A stretch of 64,000 bases of DNA from Pseudoneurospora amorphoporcata (lineage: Eukaryota > Ascomycota > Sordariomycetes > Sordariales > Sordariaceae). The notes under the pieces are model-generated. The model did no database searches. It had not been told where the DNA came from and was given only the letters and a program-made list of their open reading frames with translations. Made by a program: the position numbers and the translations under genes. The stretch spans positions 62,001 through 126,000 of the forward strand of contig MU859128.1 in assembly GCA_033297205.1 (NCBI GenBank), in the 5' to 3' direction. The number at the start of each line of letters is the position of its first letter. Position 1 is the first letter of the stretch. Shown in pieces: positions 33,478 through 46,086 of the stretch.

Positions 33478-34362
33478 GTTCGTAGGTCAGCAACAAGGGA
33501 TTGGAAAGAAAAGAACCAAGGTCAGCTGTGAAAAGAGAAAATACAAACAGTGAGGTGTGCTCTGGCGAAGGGTTTATATAACGATATTGACCAGGCGGTC
33601 AGTCGGCCACGGCATTAGAAGGTGACATGTTGATGTTTCCCATCTGCATCTCTACGCGTTTGGAACAGTGTAACGTCCCTTGCCATCACCTTTTCACTGT
33701 GAGAAGCGCAGAGATAGGCCAGATTCCCCGTGATGCCTTCCCAATCCGGTCTTGGGCGCCTGCAAAGGAGACAGAAGTAGTATCGTAGCAGAGGACCGGG
33801 CCGGGGTCTGATAGTCGAGATTCATAACCCCATGCTCGAACTCGCGGTACGTAGGTATCTTGGCGGTCGGGATCAATAATGGATGGCGTAGATGTCTAGA
33901 GGTAGGTATATATGAGTGGTGATGACGAGCAACGATTCAGAGACGTTGTCGATGGCAAACAATTGATGGGGATTGGGAAACCATAACAGAGGAAGCTGAC
34001 TCTGGAATCTCCACAGTGGCCAGACCCCATTCGTCTGATGTGCTTTCCATGTGCATTAGCGTGCCTGGGCGTGCCCTTCCGCTGTGGAACAAGCCGCGCC
34101 CGCTAAGTAAGGAGCACGTTCGGTGCGGTTGGTCCCTGACTCCTCTTTCCCGCGGGCTGGACCGGGAGCGCTAACAATTATTTCAGGTATCGACGCCGGA
34201 GAATTGGAAGTTCGACAGCACATAAACTCACTCAGCTGAAGTTGCCTGATGAGCAAACATCTTAAGTCTTCAACGACCGGCCTCGCGTTCATTTTTTGAT
34301 AACAGCTCATTCACTTTCTCTCATTCCCAAAATCAGCAAGCTGACAAGTGAAACACGCCGCC
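33478..34362. promoter_or_regulatory. Divergent promoter region, methyltransferase / MOSC gene
   Basis: This is 885 bp between two divergent start codons. A TATA-like string (TATATAACGATA) lies near 33,576, about 100 bp upstream of the methyltransferase start. Nothing else stands out. Confidence 0.4.
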
Positions 34363-35929
34363 ATGAAGATCACACAGGTACGTCCCCGCGTCTCTCTCTC
34401 CGTTCCCCTCATGCGCATTGGATGCCCGACCCCAAAACACCAACCCTCCACGCCATAACACCACTGAACTCTCATCACCACCACCAGACCAATGCTAACA
34501 CCTCTCTCTCACATAGCTCTACGTCTACTCCATAAAAGCCCTCCGCCCCATCCCCCTCCAACACGCCCAACTCACCCCCCAAGGCATCAAATATGACCGC
34601 ACCTTCATGCTCTACCACGTCAATACCAAAGCCATCGATGGCTCTGCTGGCTCCGTCGAGCTAAAGAAGATGCAACTCTCTTCCTATCCGCAATGCGCAC
34701 TCTTTGAACAGACCATTCTCTCGCGCGAAGACGGGTCAAAGGAAGTTCTCGTGAAGTGGCATGCTCCTGCCCCTGCTGGTGCTGGTGCTGGTGCTGGTGC
34801 TGAGGAAACTAGTCAAGGTGGTGAGCAAGCAGAGAGGGAGAAGGTCAAGAGGCTGGAAGCGGAGACGATTACCGTTGAACTCGACCCGCCGCCGAGGATC
34901 GAAGAGTTGCACAAGGTAGAGGTGGATTTACATGGGAGCCCGACGACGTGCTACAAGGTTGGGGAGGAATATGATCGGTGGTTTTCGGAGCGGTTTGGGT
35001 TTGAAGTGGTGTTTGTTTATCTTGGGGATGGGAAGCGCCAGATTTTGGGGACGAGTTTGCTACCGCCGCCGCCGACAGCAACGACATCAACGACATCAAC
35101 GCACTCTCATGCTAGTAGTTCACGGCGTCAGTCCGGCCAGTCGACGACTCCCCAGCGACAGCAGCATCCACAACAACAACAATCCGGAGGGGGAGGAGGA
35201 TGGCAATCTACCCTAACAAGTCTAGTATCCTGGTTCCCCACCGTCCCCATCTCCGTCCCGGGGTTCATCGCCATCCAAGGAGAACGCGAAGATGACCACA
35301 TCCAGGACCAGCAACAACAGAACATGAAGCCATGGATCACATTCACCGACGTAGCCCCCCTGCTCATCACCTCGGAATCGTCCCTGTCCAACCTCTCTGC
35401 CCGTCTCGCCCCCGAATCTACCACCTCTACCGAGTCCACTGAATCGACGACCGAATCAACACACCCTCCTCAGGTGCCAATGTACAAGATGCGTCCCAAC
35501 CTCGTCCTGGACGGTGAAGGCGAGGAAGCCTGGGCGGAGGATTACTGGGGTGAACTTGTCATTACTTCTACTTCTTCAAACACGCCAACAAACAGCAGCA
35601 CCAGCAGCAGCAAGAAGACGAATACAAAACTCCACCTGACAGGCAACTGCGCCCGCTGCACCAGTCTCAACGTCGACTACGACACGGGCAAACCGGCCCA
35701 GGGAGAGATGGGGACTGTGCTCAAAAAGCTGATGGGGGATCGGAGAGTGGATCCGGGGATGAAGTGGAGTCCTGTGTTTGGGCGGTACGCGTTTGTAGGG
35801 GAGAGTGTTGGCGAGGGACAGGGGGAGGAGCAGGAGCAGGAGGAGCGCGAAGTGTGGATTAGTGTGGGCGATGAGGTGCAGGTGATGAGGAGGAACGAGG
35901 AGAGGACGGTTATGGATTGGCCGTTTTAA
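34363..35929 (+). CDS. MOSC-domain protein (mARC/YcbX-like), 2 exons, about 475 aa
   Basis: A 15-nt first exon (MKITQ, 34,363-34,377) is joined across a 139-nt intron to 34,517-35,929. The join gives LYVYSIKALRPIPLQHAQLTPQGIKYDR, the N-terminal beta-barrel typical of MOSC proteins. The C-terminal half has GNCARCTSLNVDYDTG (about 379-394), where the first Cys is the expected molybdenum-cofactor ligand, and ends in FGRYAFVG and a VGDEVQV strand. MOSC proteins of this kind reduce N-hydroxylated compounds or transfer sulfur using the molybdenum cofactor. Two low-complexity insertions (GAGAGAGA near residue 70; Thr/Ser/Gln-rich near 160-210) enlarge it beyond the usual 330-400 residues. The tiny first exon is inferred from the frame and the conserved LYVYPIK start. 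Confidence 0.83.
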
Positions 35930-38518
35930 AAAGTCTGGTCCGGTACAGTCATGGAAGAGCAGCTGCACGGGGTTATAAGACGGGAGTTCGCTGTGACCAA
36001 AATCTTTGTTCTCGGCTACCTAGGTCAAAAAGAAAAAGAAGAAGACAAGATCTATATGAAAGAAATAAAAAAATTAATGATTAGTGAAAGGCCCTTTGGA
36101 GGACCTTCTGGAGTTAAAGGCTAGGGTACCTAGAAGTACCCTAAGTAGCCTTCCTTTTGCTTATAGGGCATCAAACATTGGATGTCAAATCAACATCCGA
36201 AGTTTTAGTCTGATCAAATGTTTTGTTTACATTGGTTCCTGGATAGCACATTCAATGTCGCATAGCGCATATTCCCAGTACGATACCTAGGTAGGTAGCT
36301 GTAAGATATTAGTATCTCTCTAGAGTAAGGTACCTAAATAGCAAAACATCGCGCTGGTTTCTGATACGAACCAATGGCGGCAGTGACATACCCATTGACG
36401 GCTGCCCCAGGTCTCTTGTGATCCTGCCGAGCTCGGATCGCGAGAAGGAATGCAAGATGAAGGAACACTTCGCGGCAGATACTGTGAGTACCACGGCCAG
36501 TTGAGTCCAACGCAGTCATTCTCCTGTCCAGGCAACGGTATGTTCAGTCAAATTGACGAGTATCGTCAACTTTGACGGCGACGATCACCCATGACTCCGC
36601 CATATCACGGCACGGCCATAATGGCCGAACCATCAAGGTAAGGTCCTCAAAACCCAGAAGGTCCACGCTGTCACCGTCGTGAGATCACCATAATCCCCAG
36701 GGTGCTTGCCCTCAGGGCTGCCAATATTGGAGCTCCGGCTCTGGTATACGCAGTTCCGTCGGTATGTGTAGACGTAGATGCGTCCCAATATATACTATGT
36801 CCAGAGACTGGACCCCAAAGGGCCGGACACATACATGATTCAGGGACAAGGAAGGCAGTTGATGATGCAACTGACACACCAAAAAAACCAAAAACAAAGA
36901 AAAAAGAAAGAAAGAAAAAGGGCACAAACATGCACAGCGTCCAGTCACTGAAAAGTGAGCCAGGCCATCAAGGTTCGCTTTCACTTGAAAGTATTACGCC
37001 AGTGTGTAGGTAGCAGCTCATGCATGCCCTTAGAGTGAGTGTCCTTGGAGGATACGAATTGCCATGAGAGGTACCTACCTAGCCCTCGGTCCCGTCGTGA
37101 TCATGTAGTCCTCGACTCCTCGCTACAATACCTGCCCGACATTGAACCAACCGAGTGTTCACAACCAACAGCAACCATGCGCAATCAAACAGCATCTAAC
37201 AACTACGTTCAATGTGGACGAAGAATCTCCCAGCTGGCCGTCTGGTGGCAATGGAAACCAAACATATCCTGCGGCGAGGCGATAAGGTACCTAGACGTAC
37301 ATGTAGCTGTCCAGCTCTCCCAACTGCAACTATGTGGCCTTCAGTTGCATTCCACTCGGATCAGGCCAGGCAGGCACCTAAACCGTCGGGTCAGTCACCC
37401 GCTGAATTGTTGGCTGCCGTTGGCTAGGTAGGTATCGTTGGCGAGCTTTGTCATGCTTGTCCTGCTTAGGTTGGCGGTCGTCGTTGATGCCTGGGCTGGT
37501 GGGTGGCATGAGCCGCGTACGCACGCATTGGTTCATGTTGCCGTTGGCGGACGTCTGGTCGTAACGGGTTGTCGTCGGTTGCTGAAAGAAAGAAACCTGG
37601 AAAATGGTCCGGAAAACAACTTCGTTCGATCGGTGTCAATAACATTGGATCGCGATGACCTCAATGCTTCGCTTCCCTTCCAGCTAAGGAAGTCCGTACA
37701 TACCTTAGTATAGTGTAATTCATCGAAATTTTCCATCGCAAAGTAGCAACATGAAGGTACCAGACCATCAAGGTCCTCCATGTCCTCGTAAGATAAGGTA
37801 CGGAACCGGGACACGAACCCTGAGTCTGACAGACAAAGTCTCATGCTGGCGGTTGTCACGTGCGTGTGTATGCCGCGTATGGTGTACCTTGCAGTCACTA
37901 AGGTAATGAAGTTGCGGTGTTCGGTTCGACGACTGGGGCTTGCGGCTCTGCAGCTTTTGCAACTTGAATTTGCATTTGAGGCTTGCTTGCGGACGGCTCA
38001 ACGACGCCGACATATTGACAGCACAACTTTGACAAAAAACCTCGGTCGGTCGATCCTCATTTCGCAACTACCCAGCCTTGAATTCTGGAAACCGTGACAG
38101 AAGTGAGCAGTTCAGCGTAGCATCCAGACATGTGCCCTTCCCCTTGCATCCCCTTGATAGAGGATGGGTCTCTTGTTTTGTTAGCTCCCCTTTTCCTGCC
38201 CTTGCCCTCTAACCTATTGCCATCCATATCGTTCCGGGATCCATCATCTCATCAGGGAGTCCATGAGAGACACCGGATGTCGTTGAACTCGAATGTTGTG
38301 CATTTTTTTTGGCTTGAGCCGAGCCACATGGACTTCATGTTTTCCTCAATATCGGTCCGGCTACCCTCGGGTTAAACACACGCGCCCTTTCACCCTTGGT
38401 GCACTAATAAAAAAAGAAACACAAGGACCTCGCGAACGGCGGCGGCGAGGAAGGCCCCGGCCCTGAAATTCCATGTTCTTTCTCTGGTTGGGTTCCTGAT
38501 TCGTGAAATTCCACTGAC

Positions 38519-38560
<42 letters not shown>

Positions 38561-41500
38561 CTTGTTCGTCTCTGGCCTCTGCCCTACCGAGCTGCCAACC
38601 GGACTGGGAACCCTCAACCCGTGCACTTGTTCCTGGCAGGGAGCTCGCAGGCTCGCAGGCTCGCAGGCCAGGCATGAAATAAAAGGCTGCCATGCCAGGC
38701 TGCCTAGGTCTAGGGCTTGATAAATCGGTGTAAAAAATTGTTTTCAAAAAGCCTAGAGGTAACGGCGGGGCTTGATCAATTGAAATGTCCACTTGCATGG
38801 TGCTTGTGCTGCTGTTTTTTTTTCTTTTTCTTCTGAGCTTCAGCAATGATGGCACAGTGAAGAGAGAGGGGGTCGCGGTGAGACCTTGCGGCTGTATGTC
38901 GTTGGAGTACCGTACATAGCAACGAAGGGAGAGAAAGACGAGCAGGGAGACAGACGGTGGTCATCTGGGCTTGAAGAGTTCTCACTAACTTTTGCGATTT
39001 TTCGATCTCGATCGTGAATTGAATTACGATTCGTGACAGTGTTGTGGCTTTCTTACATCCATTGCCTTACATATCGATGTTCAATTTCGAATCTTTCAAT
39101 AACAAACACCTGGTCCGAGTTCGCGACAGAAAGTTTGTTTGCTTCCTTCGCTGTTGATGTTGACAATTCGTGATTGATGTCTCCGTCACCACCAGACTGC
39201 ATCCCATGCGCAAGCAAATCCGTTGCCCAACCAAACTTTTTGAGCCTCAACGCATGTCGTCGGACGAAGCGAAACCATTCCACGGCATGCATGATCTTCG
39301 TCTCCCAGCTTTCACCTCACCTCCAAGGGCATTCGAAAGTCTCGACATCGGATCGTCTTCCAAGACATGTCGTTGGACGACCGACCGGGAAGCCTCGCAG
39401 CCCTCAGCCCATGGCCCCATGCAAAACCGCAATCCGGTTGTCTGGACCCGTTCGCTAGCCCCGTCATACCCCCCGCTGGGGGGTCACTCACCCCCGGTCC
39501 CCAGCGGCCCCATGTTTCCATTACGTTTTTTTTGCGGAGAATCCCTCGGCGCGCTCCATCGCTGGGCTGCACGACGCGGGCGCCGCACAAGTCGTCGGCC
39601 GACTCCGAGACTCCTCTTTTTGGCGATTTTGGAACTTTTTGCTAGTGCAATGGATGCTCAGGCACCGTTCGTTCGGCCACAGACAGCCGATTCGACTGTT
39701 CGACGCAGGTACGGGCCAAGGTAACCAACAGCGCGCACGGGTCTGCCCGGTCTGGTGCGTCCAGTGCCACTACAGTACAGCACACGTGTGGTGGTTGATG
39801 GGTGATGGGCCTCCGTGCTTGAAACGGGCCATTTGTAACCGACTGGGTGAGCAAGGTCACCAAGGTGAGGTTTCACCGACTGTTTCGTTCGGTATGCAAT
39901 GGAATGGAAAACTTCTTTTTGTTAATAAGGTACCCTAGGGCTGGGCCTGGTGAGCGGTGTCACCGTGTGTCTTGAGAGAGAAAGCGGCAGCAAGCGGCTT
40001 GTCGGACCGTGCCCGTTTCCGCCGCCGCCGCCGCCGTCTCCGTCGTCCGGGGAATGTGGGAGCTTGAAACCTAGAAGCTATCCGTGGCACTGGATATTGT
40101 GTAACGGCAACTCTCGACCGATGGAGGCAATGTTTTGTACGCCGTTGAGGGGAACGTAGAGGTAGCTGGGTCTACAGCTCTGTCGATAGACCGGACAAGA
40201 TATCGTCGGGTACACACCCCATATATTCATCGACGTCGTGGTCGTCGACAAATTGACCATATCGCTTCCGCCAGGTCATATCCCCGCAACGGCCCATCTC
40301 CCGCACGTAAAGGGGAGCCATCGAGTTCATAAAACATCAACAAAATCAACAACATGTGGGCCACAGTGTCATTGTGTGATTTTATTTCGCATCTTGCGAG
40401 CTCTTGTGCTGGAGCTCCAAGCTTCATCAAAGCCAGGGCAGGTGGGTGTCACGACAGGCCAGGAATTCTTGTTGCCATTGGCGTCCATTATTATTCGTTG
40501 CCGTGTGACACCTGCCACGGTCGTTAAAGGCGCAAGATGTGTGGCCTGTCATGGGTGCTGAACGGCAGCCGATTAGGTAACAGATTAACGGCCTGCATGC
40601 ATGCACACATCAGTACCTACTAAGGTACTTAAAAGTTTGTTAGCGCGCTTCTTATGACAGGGGTGTGCAAAAACTTGACAAGAAAACAACGGGAAGACCA
40701 CACTCGAAACGGAAAACTGAACAAGTTGTATGAGATGGAGGAAACGCATCGGGTTGATACTAACTTGTACGAAAATTGGTGGAATATTGGTTGAGTTGTA
40801 AAGAGTACGTTGTAAAGTCCCAAGCTAACGGACTTACCAATACTGATGTGTACACTACTTCTTTTTTTTCGTGCCATGAGGCTCAACTTGGAAGCACTGC
40901 AGGTTTGTCACTTGGTCAAGTTTTAGCTTCTCCGGGGCCTGGGGGCCGGAATACCGTTTGCGTATTAGGGGATGTAAAATACATGTACCCCCTAAAACGC
41001 CTTGACAGTTTCCACCCATCTGGTGATGGCGGGGTGTTGCTATTTCTGTCCATTTGTTAGTGAAGCCTTCAAGATGATCTTCAGCTCCCTACAGTACACT
41101 AGGTACATACACTCCAGAAGATGATGCGTGTTTGTGCTGTGTCTACGGTGGAATTTCCGCTGTTTCGAAACAGGAACCGCCGAACCGGATGCAAAGGGAT
41201 CTCGTGGATCTGCTTGGTCTACTTTGGTGTGTATATTTGGGGTCCACGGGAACCTCTTTGGGCAGCGATAGCGTTCAGGACTTCCAGGAGCCTGACGTAT
41301 ACCAGGTGGATGCTTTTGCCTCGCGAGTTGCGAGTCTCGAAAAGTAAACATCCGCTGATCCTTCTCGTGCTGTAGGGCTGTGGTAACAGATCTCCTGTTC
41401 ATAGGGCTTCGCAGTGAGCGCGAATCGAAGATCCGGACAGCTCGGAATCGGAGAGTTCGGGGCATTTGCCAACAGGCGAAGGTACTATACGGTGACCTGA

Positions 41501-44382
41501 GGCTTTGTCGGCCGCTGGGAAAATGTCGTCAGCCCAGCCATACGGGAGGCATATAACAAAGCTCGAAATAAACAGAGACGGAGATCTGCCAATAATGCCG
41601 TGCCGCTGTTGCTCGTGGCGCACATGGAAAATGACAGCCGGGAAGTGCCGTGTAAGTACCTGTAGACCGCAACGTGTGTACCGTATTTGGTGAGGTCAGT
41701 TATGGTGTGGTTTATAGGTGGTGTCAATGTGTCAATGGCGGCGCGGGATACGACCACAGAACTGCCCTCTGGTAATAAAAGCTGGCGAGTATTGGTCATT
41801 GTACCGTAACCATCTCTCCTTCAACTGAGCAAGGACATCGGGTCTTGGTCTCGGTGACAACCACGTTGCCGCGGATGAAGCGCCGGGCCGAGTCTACTTT
41901 CCCCCGGATTTCAGCCTGCTCGGCATGGAGGTACAGGACACGGAAAGCGGGCAGAACGGGACGGGGAGAACGGAAAGGAAAGGGGTAGTTGTTCATGTTC
42001 CAGATCTCCGGCGTCCACCCCATTGCATCCAATTGACCTAAGGCCCATGTGCGGTGCCCCGTGGCCCTGAATCGGTCTTGGCCGGCGGTAGAACCTCCAT
42101 GAAGTCATTGTCGCGCCTTTCGGTCGAAACATCAAAAGCTCAACGCGGGGGCAACCGGAAGGGGGGGGGGGGGGGGTTTACGTACCTGGTGGAAGCCAGC
42201 TCCACTGAGAATGAACCTGGGAAAATTCTCAAAATTTGAAAAGCTGTTGGCTGCCTTGGTTCTCGACCGTTGTAACCATGCCAACAAGGTGAAGGACAGG
42301 GGATTCTGAAAATTTTTGAGCCGAGTGCCACCGCAAAAGTTTGTACTTGTATATTGTGAGCTAACGTCACTACAATTTGGTACAGGATAAGTGCCGTCTT
42401 TATCACCTAGTTGGCGTTCTATTATGTAGTGTTACGCTTATAGGCCCTCCCTTCTGTTAGCGCCACTGTCCAGCGCATCCAAGGCTTTCAGCGGGCTGTG
42501 GTGGGGCTGATGGGAGCGGAGTGGTGGGGAACGCCTGACGCGGAATCTGGATGAAGAATTGAGAACAGCCCGCAGCGTCCAATAATGACTCGCTGTCACT
42601 CTTTGTTTTCAGCGAGAGTTGTAAGTTTCAACATAAGAGAAGAACAGCTCTATCGAACACAAACCATCGACCGCAAGGAATAACCACCTCATCTTATCTT
42701 GTGCTAAGGCCGATCACCCAAGGCCACAGCAGATCCGGTCAGATCCGCGTCACACTCTCAAGCCTCCCTGGAGTTTGTACTTGCCAAATTCTCTGTTTTA
42801 ATGGGAAAAACCGACTGAAACCAAAGGAGGAAGGCATCGTGATGAACCCGGACGGCGGGCCGGAGTCGGTCGTAGACTTACATACACTGTGGATCGCAGC
42901 TGTCATCTGAACACACTCGCTGCTACACAGAGAGTGACACACACCCTCACAAGTAGAGGTACCTAAGGTATCGTATGAAATTTTCAATATTCTTGTTAGC
43001 GCCTTATTGCCGCGGTATGGTAAAATACATCCAGTCACCAAGACAACTTGGACTGCAGCTTACCTACGTATGTGATGCTCAAACTGCAATTGACAGTCAG
43101 CTTCTTCTCGAGACAAATGCCATGCGCTTGAAGCTCCCACCGTTCCGAGAATTTGCAGGCGAGGCTTTGATGAAAAGTAGGTACCTAAGTACCTACAGGT
43201 ACCATCCATGGTAACATACATACAAGTTCTTACACGGTTGGCTCCAAGCGGTGGAGTCCCGAGTTCCGGTAGTGGATGCCGTGGCGAGCCCAGACTGCGT
43301 GCTAGTACCGCAGTTACGAGTGACTTAGGTAACAACAGGAACCTGAGGAAAAAGGAAACAAAGAGAAAATGGAGCCACAGCACACAGGGCGGCGGCGTTG
43401 TTGTGCGTTAGCATGTGGTTGGCGCCAGGGCCCAGGTCCTTGTGGTTCCCTTTCGAGGTCCTTGTGACATGACACATAATTACTCGATGGAAATGCAGTT
43501 TTCCACTTCTTACCACGTCAAATACCTTTATAATCTCTTGATCCCTATGTCGTTTGTTCGTGATCTTGCTTGCTTCTACCTCGGCGACGTTGTTTTGATG
43601 GGTTATGGTTTTGTGTCGTCTCTTCTTATATACCCATACCCCTTTGCTCCAAGTCACCATCATCCCAGCGTGCACTCACCCTCACAACTGTCACCAAAGT
43701 CTTTGCGCAAGGTACGCACTCTATATCTTACAGGCTGGTACAACCGGAGACTCCTTGACATTCGATATGGCTACACCACTATAGCATGTCATTGGATTTC
43801 CATGTGGCGCCATACTGACTTGGACACTTTCTACCTAGTGTTACGACAACCTCACTTTCCACCTCACCTTATATTAAGACAACCACATCTCGCCCTCTGC
43901 GAGCCGTTCCGAACCTCCAGCTACTCGTGTCAGTCAATGCCAGCAAGACGAACAGACAACACTCCGACCTTCGGCATTGAAACGTCGTCATTGCATTAGA
44001 GACTTCAGTTCCCCTCAACGGCAATAAAAACAGGGCATCGTTGCAACTTTTTTGGTGGACAATTGGAGACTGGAAGTGCATCGACACCAAGCTGGATTGG
44101 GAAAAGTTGGTGCACCCACGGCATACCGCACACCAGTCATTGTCGCAATCCAACCTAAAAAAAACTCGATAGATCTTGTGACGATCGAAAGAAACAAAAA
44201 GGTAGTAGCACCCGCGTTGGACGCAACATCGGATCAGCCGACCAGTCGACGGCTTTCGCTACCGCACCTTGGCGACCCTTCGAGTGTCTTCAGGTTCTCG
44301 TAGCGAATCCCCTTACAGCATCACAGCAACCGACTTACAGCGCACCCTCCCCCGCATATTGGCAGGGGTAAGAACCACCACC
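35930..44382. other. 8.4-kb gene-poor stretch
   Basis: I found no frame with a recognisable domain or a convincing exon chain. Visible items are: a copy of the dispersed motif at 36,165-36,202; many palindromic GTACCTAGGTAC-like strings (36,289, 37,072, 37,288, 40,613, 42,958, 43,181-43,201); a 37-base A run at 38,520-38,556; a CCG-rich patch at 40,018; and a 16-base G run at 42,161-42,176. Frames at 39,170-39,724 and 43,415-43,999 are open for 180-190 codons but lack coding character. Part of the right end would be the 5' leader of the arrestin gene. Confidence 0.5.
38520..38556. repeat. Homopolymer A tract, 37 bp
   Basis: An uninterrupted run of A on the plus strand. No LINE-like coding sequence lies upstream, so retroposition cannot be claimed. 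Confidence 0.9.
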
Positions 44383-46086
44383 ATGCCACACAGAGTTGTC
44401 GATTTTCTGAGGTCGTCGGCCAACACACTTGAGTTCCAGGTCTCGACCTTAACAAAATCCGCCAAGACTTCCCGAAGGCGCGAGAGTCCGACGGGCGCTG
44501 CTCGCGTTGGTCAGGGAAGCACAGAGCGAGTTGCGTATGCCACCACGAGCGAAGAAGAAGACAGCAGCAGCAGCAGTACCTCTACCGCCAACACGACGCC
44601 ACCACGATCTCCTCTGTTAAGGAACGCCGATTCCTCGGATAGCGCACACACCACCAGCTCCACGTCTAGCACTAACACGAGCAAAGAGGTTGCTACTAGC
44701 GCCAAGGACCACCACCACCACAAAGAAAAGGACCACCATCACCACCACAGGATAACCTTTCCGGGCATGCACTTCGGCCGCTCCAGCAAAGATGTGCACG
44801 CCAACGCGCCCGCCTCTCTCGACTGGAAGCTTGAGTCGCCCCCGATTGTTCTCTACAATGACCCAGAAACGTCGACAGGCGCGCTCGTCTCGGGCCAGAT
44901 GTTCCTCAACGTCAAGGAAGACCACGCCCTGCTAGACGTCGAGTCCATCACCGCCACACTCCAGATCCACGTCACGCAAAAACGGCCTTTCGCCCACCAC
45001 TGCCACGACTGCACCCACCAGTACACCGAGATCAAGAAATGGCAGTTCCTCGACCACCCTCTGGTGCTCGCCAAGGGCCGGCACTCGTTCCCCTTCTCCG
45101 TGTTGCTCGAGGGTCACCTTCCAGCAAGCATGGACGGCCCCCTTGCTTCCATCGCCTACGAGTTCAAGGCCGCGGCCGTTACCAAGGTCACCGGCACTTT
45201 GCAGCCCGCCATCAAGTTCGAAAAGATCCTCGACGTCAAACGCTCCCTCGGCTCCTCCGAAGTCCCCCACCACTCCATCCGCGTCTTCCCGCCTACCAAC
45301 GTCAAGGCCAGCGTGCACTACCCCCATCACATCCACCCCACGGGCACCAACACTCTGCAGCTCCGCCTGGACGGGGTCGCTAGGCTCAACCCCAAGGCTG
45401 GCACCATGGAGTACTGGAAGCTCAAGAAACTGACGTGGAGGCTCGAGGAGATCTCCAAGTCGCTGGCTCCTGCATGCGATAAGCACGCCCCCAGGTTGCC
45501 TGTCCCGCCTCCCCCCGCAGAGGGCAGTGACGCCCAGCCTCAACCACCAAAGGGCCTTCCCAGAACCGAAACCCGCATCATCGGCGAGAAGACCATCTTC
45601 TCGGGCTGGAAATCGTCCTACTCCTCGGCCACTGACTCGCACGTCGAGCTCGAACTCGACTACCACCTCTCCAAGTCCCACTCGTCTCCCGCAGTGTGCG
45701 ATACCCGATGGACCACCCCCGGCACCTCGACCTCGCACGAGGTCACTCACCAGCTGATGGTCGAGATGGTTGTGTCGCAGGAGTGGGCACCGGTGGGTAA
45801 GCCTAACCTGGTCACGCACACTGGCGTGGGTAGGATCCTGAGGATGCACTTCTCCAGCATCCTCACGGAGCGCGGCGGCATCGGTATCTCATGGGATAAC
45901 GAGGCGCCTCCCATTTACCAGGACGTGCCCGAGAGCCCGCCAGCCTACTCGGAGCTGATGATGGGCGGGGAGTCGATGGACGGCGTGGTGGAGGGCGACA
46001 TGCTCATGTTGCCTAGTGCCATGGGAAGCGGGCGGTCGAGCGCCGTGTCCAGTAGGAGGGGGTCGGCTGAGATGCAGAGGAGGTGA
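44383..46086 (+). CDS. ldb19: LDB19/ART1-type alpha-arrestin, about 567 aa
   Basis: This is an arrestin-related trafficking adaptor. The arrestin fold starts near residue 145 (SPPIVLYNDPETSTGALVSG) and runs to about 480 (FAHHCHDC, HSFPFSVLLEGHLPAS, IAYEFKAA, VVSQEWAP), as in the yeast Ldb19/Art1 family. Two PY motifs, PPIY (about 507-510) and PPAY (about 518-521), are binding sites for WW domains of Rsp5/Nedd4 ubiquitin ligases. The protein is expected to recruit the ligase to plasma-membrane transporters for endocytosis. The N-terminus is Ser/Thr-rich with a His-rich patch near residue 115. I chose the ATG at 44,383 (MPHRVVDFLRSS); the frame is open upstream to 44,269 but without an ATG. Single exon. 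Confidence 0.88.
   Translation: MPHRVVDFLRSSANTLEFQVSTLTKSAKTSRRRESPTGAARVGQGSTERVAYATTSEEEDSSSSSTSTANTTPPRSPLLRNADSSDSAHTTSSTSSTNTSKEVATSAKDHHHHKEKDHHHHHRITFPGMHFGRSSKDVHANAPASLDWKLESPPIVLYNDPETSTGALVSGQMFLNVKEDHALLDVESITATLQIHVTQKRPFAHHCHDCTHQYTEIKKWQFLDHPLVLAKGRHSFPFSVLLEGHLPASMDGPLASIAYEFKAAAVTKVTGTLQPAIKFEKILDVKRSLGSSEVPHHSIRVFPPTNVKASVHYPHHIHPTGTNTLQLRLDGVARLNPKAGTMEYWKLKKLTWRLEEISKSLAPACDKHAPRLPVPPPPAEGSDAQPQPPKGLPRTETRIIGEKTIFSGWKSSYSSATDSHVELELDYHLSKSHSSPAVCDTRWTTPGTSTSHEVTHQLMVEMVVSQEWAPVGKPNLVTHTGVGRILRMHFSSILTERGGIGISWDNEAPPIYQDVPESPPAYSELMMGGESMDGVVEGDMLMLPSAMGSGRSSAVSSRRGSAEMQRR

Noticed and set aside
32023..35929. Secondary-metabolite gene cluster around the LaeA-like methyltransferase
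   Set aside because: Neighbours are a MOSC protein and an unknown protein; no polyketide synthase, NRPS, terpene cyclase, P450 or transporter is seen.
39170..39724. 184-codon open frame on the plus strand
   Set aside because: Unrelated open frames overlap it on both strands, no motif is recognisable, and composition looks non-coding.
44938..45849. 305-codon minus-strand frame opposite the arrestin gene
   Set aside because: It is a shadow frame produced by strong third-position GC bias of the arrestin coding exon.
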